A DNA stretch of 7,764 nucleotides, from contig JAAZIT010000391.1 in assembly GCA_012800685.1 (NCBI GenBank), forward strand, positions 1 through 7,764, written 5' to 3'. This document shows, in pieces, positions 4,418-7,764 of the stretch (positions are counted from its first letter, which is position 1; every line of letters starts with the position of its first letter). The notes beneath the pieces were generated by a model. That model was not told where the DNA came from, did not search any database, and worked only from the letters and a program-made list of their open reading frames with translations. Position numbers and translations under genes: made by a program. Source of the DNA: Clostridiales bacterium (GTDB lineage Bacteria; Bacillota; Clostridia; Oscillospirales; Ruminococcaceae).

Positions 4418-7400
4418 ATGATAAATTTGTTTAATGATGGGTGGGAATTTTCAAAAGAATTATTAGATACAAGGCTTGAAAATATAACGGCATGGAAAAA
4501 AGTTGATATTCCTCATGACTGGTTAATTCATCAGGTTAATGACCTTTATGAGACTAGTGAGGGTTGGTATAAAAAAACCTTTGTTTTAGATGATACAAAT
4601 GATAAGTTGTTCAAGATAAGCTTTGAGGGAGTTTATTTTAACATAACTGTTTATGTTAACAATCAACAGGTTGGCGAATGGAAGTATGGATATTCAACCT
4701 TTGAGTTTGATATAACTGATTTTGTTGAAAAGGGTGAAAACTTAATTGTTGTAAAGGTTAGGCATGAAGCCCCTAATACTCGTTGGTATTCAGGTGCTGG
4801 AATTTATCGAAGTGTTTATTTAAAAGAGCTTAATAAAACCCATATTAATACTAATGGAATTTATATCTCCACAGCTAAAAATGCTGATAAATGGAATTTA
4901 GATATTCAAACGGAAATTGTTGGTTTAAATTCTAAAGCTATTTTAAAGCACACCTTAATAGATGAAAATGGTGATGTTGTTTTATTAAATGAAAGGGTGT
5001 TGAACCCAACTTTAAATAGTAGTGATAATATTACAATAGTTGATGATGTGCTAAAAGTTAATTCTCCAAAGCTTTGGGATTTAGAAGAGCCAAATCTTTA
5101 TATGCTTTGGACTGAAATAATAGACGAAGATGGAAATTTGTTAGATGATAATTCTGAGGATTTTGGTTTTAGAGAAATTAAATTTGATACCGATAAGGGA
5201 TTTTTCTTAAATGGAAAACACGTTAAAATAAACGGTGTGTGCCTACACCATGATTTAGGTGCTTTAGGTTCTGCTGTAAATTACAAAGCCACCCAAAGAC
5301 AGCTTGAAATCATGAAAGAAATGGGAGTTAATGGAGTTAGAACTAGTCACAATATGCCGTCAACAGAGTTAGTGGAACTTTGCGACAGAATGGGAATTCT
5401 ATTAGACAATGAAGCCTTTGATATGTGGGAGATGCCTAAGAATAAATATGACTACGGAAGGTTTTTCAATGACTGGTATAAAAAAGACGTTGAAAGTTGG
5501 ATTAGGCGTGATAGAAATCACCCTAGTGTTATAATGTGGTCTATTGGAAATGAAATTTATGACACTCATCATTCCCCAAGAGGGCTTCAAATAACTAAAA
5601 TGCTTAAAGAAGAGGTATTAAAACACGATCCAAGACAGAATGCTTATGCTACAATTGGTTCAAATTACATTGAATGGGATAGAGCTCAAGAATGTTCAGA
5701 CCAACTAACCTTGTCTGGTTATAACTATGCTGAAAGACTTTATGACGAGCATCACTTGAAATATCCTAACTGGTATATTTATGGAAGTGAAACTGCCGCA
5801 CGAGTTCAGAGTAGAGGTGTGTATCATTTCCCTGCAAAAGCTTGCTTTAAAACCCACGAGGATTTACAATGTTCAAATTTAGAGAATTGCAGAGAAGGGT
5901 TAGCCGACAGAACACTTCAAACAAGTATAATAGCGGACCGTGATTGCGAATTTTCTTCAGGACAATTTATTTGGACTGGAATTGACTATTTGGGAGAGCC
6001 ATCTCCGTACTTTACAAAAAATAGTTATTATGGACAGGCGGATACGGCTGGATTTTTAAAGGACAGCTATTATTGCTATCAAGCAAGCTGGACAGAAAAG
6101 CCAGTTTTACATCTTTTCCCTCACTGGGATTTTAATGACGGTCAATTAATTGATGTTATGGCATACTCAAATGCACCAATGGTTGAGCTTTTTGTGAATG
6201 GAGTTTCAAAAGGGGTTCAAGAGGTTGATGTTAAAAATGGCGATAAGCTTAATGCTCACTGGGTTGTTCCTTATGAAAAGGGAGAAATAAAAGCCGTTGG
6301 ATATAATAAGAGTGGCGAAATTATTATGGAGGACGCTCAAAAATCCTTTGGTGACGCTTCTAAATTAATTTTAAATACTAGTAATACAGATTTATTAGCT
6401 GACGGAACAGATATGGCGTTTGTGGAAATTACTGTATTAGATGAAAAGGGTGTGCTAGTTGCTAACGCTAATAATCGTGTTCATGTCTCTGTAACTGGAG
6501 CGGGGCGCCTTGTGGGGCTTGATAATGGCGACAGTACCGATTATGAGGAGTACAAGGGAACAACTAAGAAGCTATTTAACGGAAAGCTCCTAGCTATGAT
6601 AATGACGAATCTAGAGGGTGGCGAGATTAAGGTCAAAGTTTCAAGTCAAGGACTTTCAGCTGCAGAGATTACTCTTGTTTCAAAGGATTGCGCTCAAGAT
6701 ATTGTAGGAGTGTCAGCAATTGAGGAAAACAAGCCTGCAATAGGAATTTCAGAAAACCAATATCAAATTCCAGTTAGAAAAATTCAGCTTAACAAACTAG
6801 GGGATTCCAATTTAATAAAAGAAAACCCGACCTGTCAGGTTACAGCAGAAATTCTTCCTAAAAATGCTTTTTATAGAGATATAAAGTGGTCGGTGGTTAC
6901 AAATAGTGGAATTGAAACCAATATTGCTAAAATTGATGTTCAAGATAATCAAGTAGCTGTAACAGCGATAGGTGATGGCGAGTTTAGGCTTAGATGTACA
7001 GCCCAAAATGATGGAATTGCTCCAGCGGTTCTAAGCGAGTACGAATTTAGTGTATCAGGAATGGGCGAGGCAAATATAAATCCTTATAAATTTGTTTCAG
7101 CTAGTCTCCATAATTGTAGTAGCCAAACACTTAAGGAGGTAATAAGCGGAGGAGTTGACGTGCCTATTGGTGATTCGCTAATTGGTTTTAGAGGTGTTGA
7201 TTTTGGGGATTTCGGTGCTGATGAAATAACTATTCCAGCAATAACATGGTTTAGAGAAAGCCCATTTAAGCTTGAAATTTGGCAGGGTATACCTAATGAG
7301 GAAGAATCGAAATGTATTGGAGAGTTTGTGCATACTGGTGAATCCATTTGGCAGACTTATATTCCTAACACCTTTAAGCTTGAAAAAAGAATAAAGGGCG

Positions 7401-7764
7401 TTCAAACAATTTGCTTTAAAATAGACAGGCAAGAAGAACCAATATCTTTTAAAGGCTTTGAGTTTAAGAAGATAAATAAAGCATATGAAATTATCGACGC
7501 TTGTGGGCGAAGCAACATATATGGTGATTTCTTTAAACCTGTTGGAAGCTGTATTGAGCAAATAGGGAATAATGTTACAATTAATTTTAATGACATGAAT
7601 TTTGACAAAGGCTCATCATCAATAACTATTTGGGGAAAATCAAGAAATGAAAATGACTCAATTCACATTCATTTTACTGACGAAAAAAGCGATGAGACTC
7701 AAATGATTGAATTTCCATATAGTGATGAATATGTTGAAAAAACCTTTGAAATAAAAAAGGTTAG
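4418..7764 (+). CDS. Family 2 glycoside hydrolase, beta-galactosidase-like, multidomain (3' end outside window)
   Basis: Open for 1,115 codons with no stop before the edge. It starts at 4418, 7 bases after AAAGGA (4405-4410). Domains in order: GH2 N-terminal jelly roll (1-150; PHDW 32-35, RWYSGAGIYR 122-131); Ig-like (155-265); TIM barrel (270-550; NGVCLHHD 272-279, NGVRTSHN 305-312). The acid/base is E379 (SIGNE) and the nucleophile E458 (YGSET). A DUF4982-like domain follows (about 562-640, VELFVNG 589-595), then another beta-sandwich (657-755), a bacterial Ig-like domain (785-883), a CBM6-like domain (888-1020) and the start of a second one (from 1022). DUF4982 members include plant-glycan beta-galactosidases, so a terminal galactoside is the likely substrate; glucuronide or mannoside is less likely. 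There is no signal peptide and Cys are many, pointing to the cytoplasm. It diverges from a sugar-binding lipoprotein gene, which probably supplies its substrate. Confidence 0.92.
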   Translation, partial: MINLFNDGWEFSKELLDTRLENITAWKKVDIPHDWLIHQVNDLYETSEGWYKKTFVLDDTNDKLFKISFEGVYFNITVYVNNQQVGEWKYGYSTFEFDITDFVEKGENLIVVKVRHEAPNTRWYSGAGIYRSVYLKELNKTHINTNGIYISTAKNADKWNLDIQTEIVGLNSKAILKHTLIDENGDVVLLNERVLNPTLNSSDNITIVDDVLKVNSPKLWDLEEPNLYMLWTEIIDEDGNLLDDNSEDFGFREIKFDTDKGFFLNGKHVKINGVCLHHDLGALGSAVNYKATQRQLEIMKEMGVNGVRTSHNMPSTELVELCDRMGILLDNEAFDMWEMPKNKYDYGRFFNDWYKKDVESWIRRDRNHPSVIMWSIGNEIYDTHHSPRGLQITKMLKEEVLKHDPRQNAYATIGSNYIEWDRAQECSDQLTLSGYNYAERLYDEHHLKYPNWYIYGSETAARVQSRGVYHFPAKACFKTHEDLQCSNLENCREGLADRTLQTSIIADRDCEFSSGQFIWTGIDYLGEPSPYFTKNSYYGQADTAGFLKDSYYCYQASWTEKPVLHLFPHWDFNDGQLIDVMAYSNAPMVELFVNGVSKGVQEVDVKNGDKLNAHWVVPYEKGEIKAVGYNKSGEIIMEDAQKSFGDASKLILNTSNTDLLADGTDMAFVEITVLDEKGVLVANANNRVHVSVTGAGRLVGLDNGDSTDYEEYKGTTKKLFNGKLLAMIMTNLEGGEIKVKVSSQGLSAAEITLVSKDCAQDIVGVSAIEENKPAIGISENQYQIPVRKIQLNKLGDSNLIKENPTCQVTAEILPKNAFYRDIKWSVVTNSGIETNIAKIDVQDNQVAVTAIGDGEFRLRCTAQNDGIAPAVLSEYEFSVSGMGEANINPYKFVSASLHNCSSQTLKEVISGGVDVPIGDSLIGFRGVDFGDFGADEITIPAITWFRESPFKLEIWQGIPNEEESKCIGEFVHTGESIWQTYIPNTFKLEKRIKGVQTICFKIDRQEEPISFKGFEFKKINKAYEIIDACGRSNIYGDFFKPVGSCIEQIGNNVTINFNDMNFDKGSSSITIWGKSRNENDSIHIHFTDEKSDETQMIEFPYSDEYVEKTFEIKKV

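Noticed and set aside
5402..7608. Minus-strand open frames of 62-127 residues inside the glycoside hydrolase gene
   Set aside because: Shadows of the hydrolase, whose frame is open throughout and carries all the GH2 motifs.

Overview
The window reads as low-GC Bacillota, most likely a gut-type clostridium (class Clostridia, perhaps Oscillospirales). The evidence is AT-rich spacers, strong GGAGG ribosome-binding sites, consensus -35/-10 promoters, a Gram-positive type IV pilus locus and a large family 2 glycoside hydrolase. Placement below class is inference.

Left part (1-2580, + strand) is the end of a type IV pilus locus. It holds the last 33 codons of a PilB-type extension ATPase and a complete PilT retraction ATPase (185-1255). 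A 582-base gap follows, whose right half carries a consensus promoter and a structured leader. Then comes the major pilin gene pilA (1838-2311) and a strong terminator. The pilA leader is the most interesting part: a closing helix, an inner hairpin and a terminator-like hairpin just before the ribosome-binding site, plus an alternative 9-bp pairing that excludes both hairpins. That is the layout of a riboswitch or attenuator. Directly after the pilA terminator lies a frameshifted fragment of a second pilin, followed by a second, nearly identical terminator.

Middle part (2586-4007, - strand) is one lipoprotein gene, a sugar-type ABC solute-binding protein. It has its own promoter and ends at a two-way terminator. 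No permease genes are visible beside it.

Right part (4418 to the window end, + strand) is a divergent family 2 glycoside hydrolase (beta-galactosidase-like) of at least 1,115 residues, open at the edge. It has no signal peptide, yet carries Ig-like and CBM6-like domains. The 410-base divergent spacer holds facing consensus promoters, a palindrome over the lipoprotein -10 box and a 17-bp perfect palindrome upstream of the hydrolase promoter. The likely logic is uptake of an oligosaccharide by the binding protein and its (unlinked) transporter, then cleavage in the cytoplasm by the hydrolase. The pilus and sugar parts look like separate transcription units that meet at the terminator near 2560.
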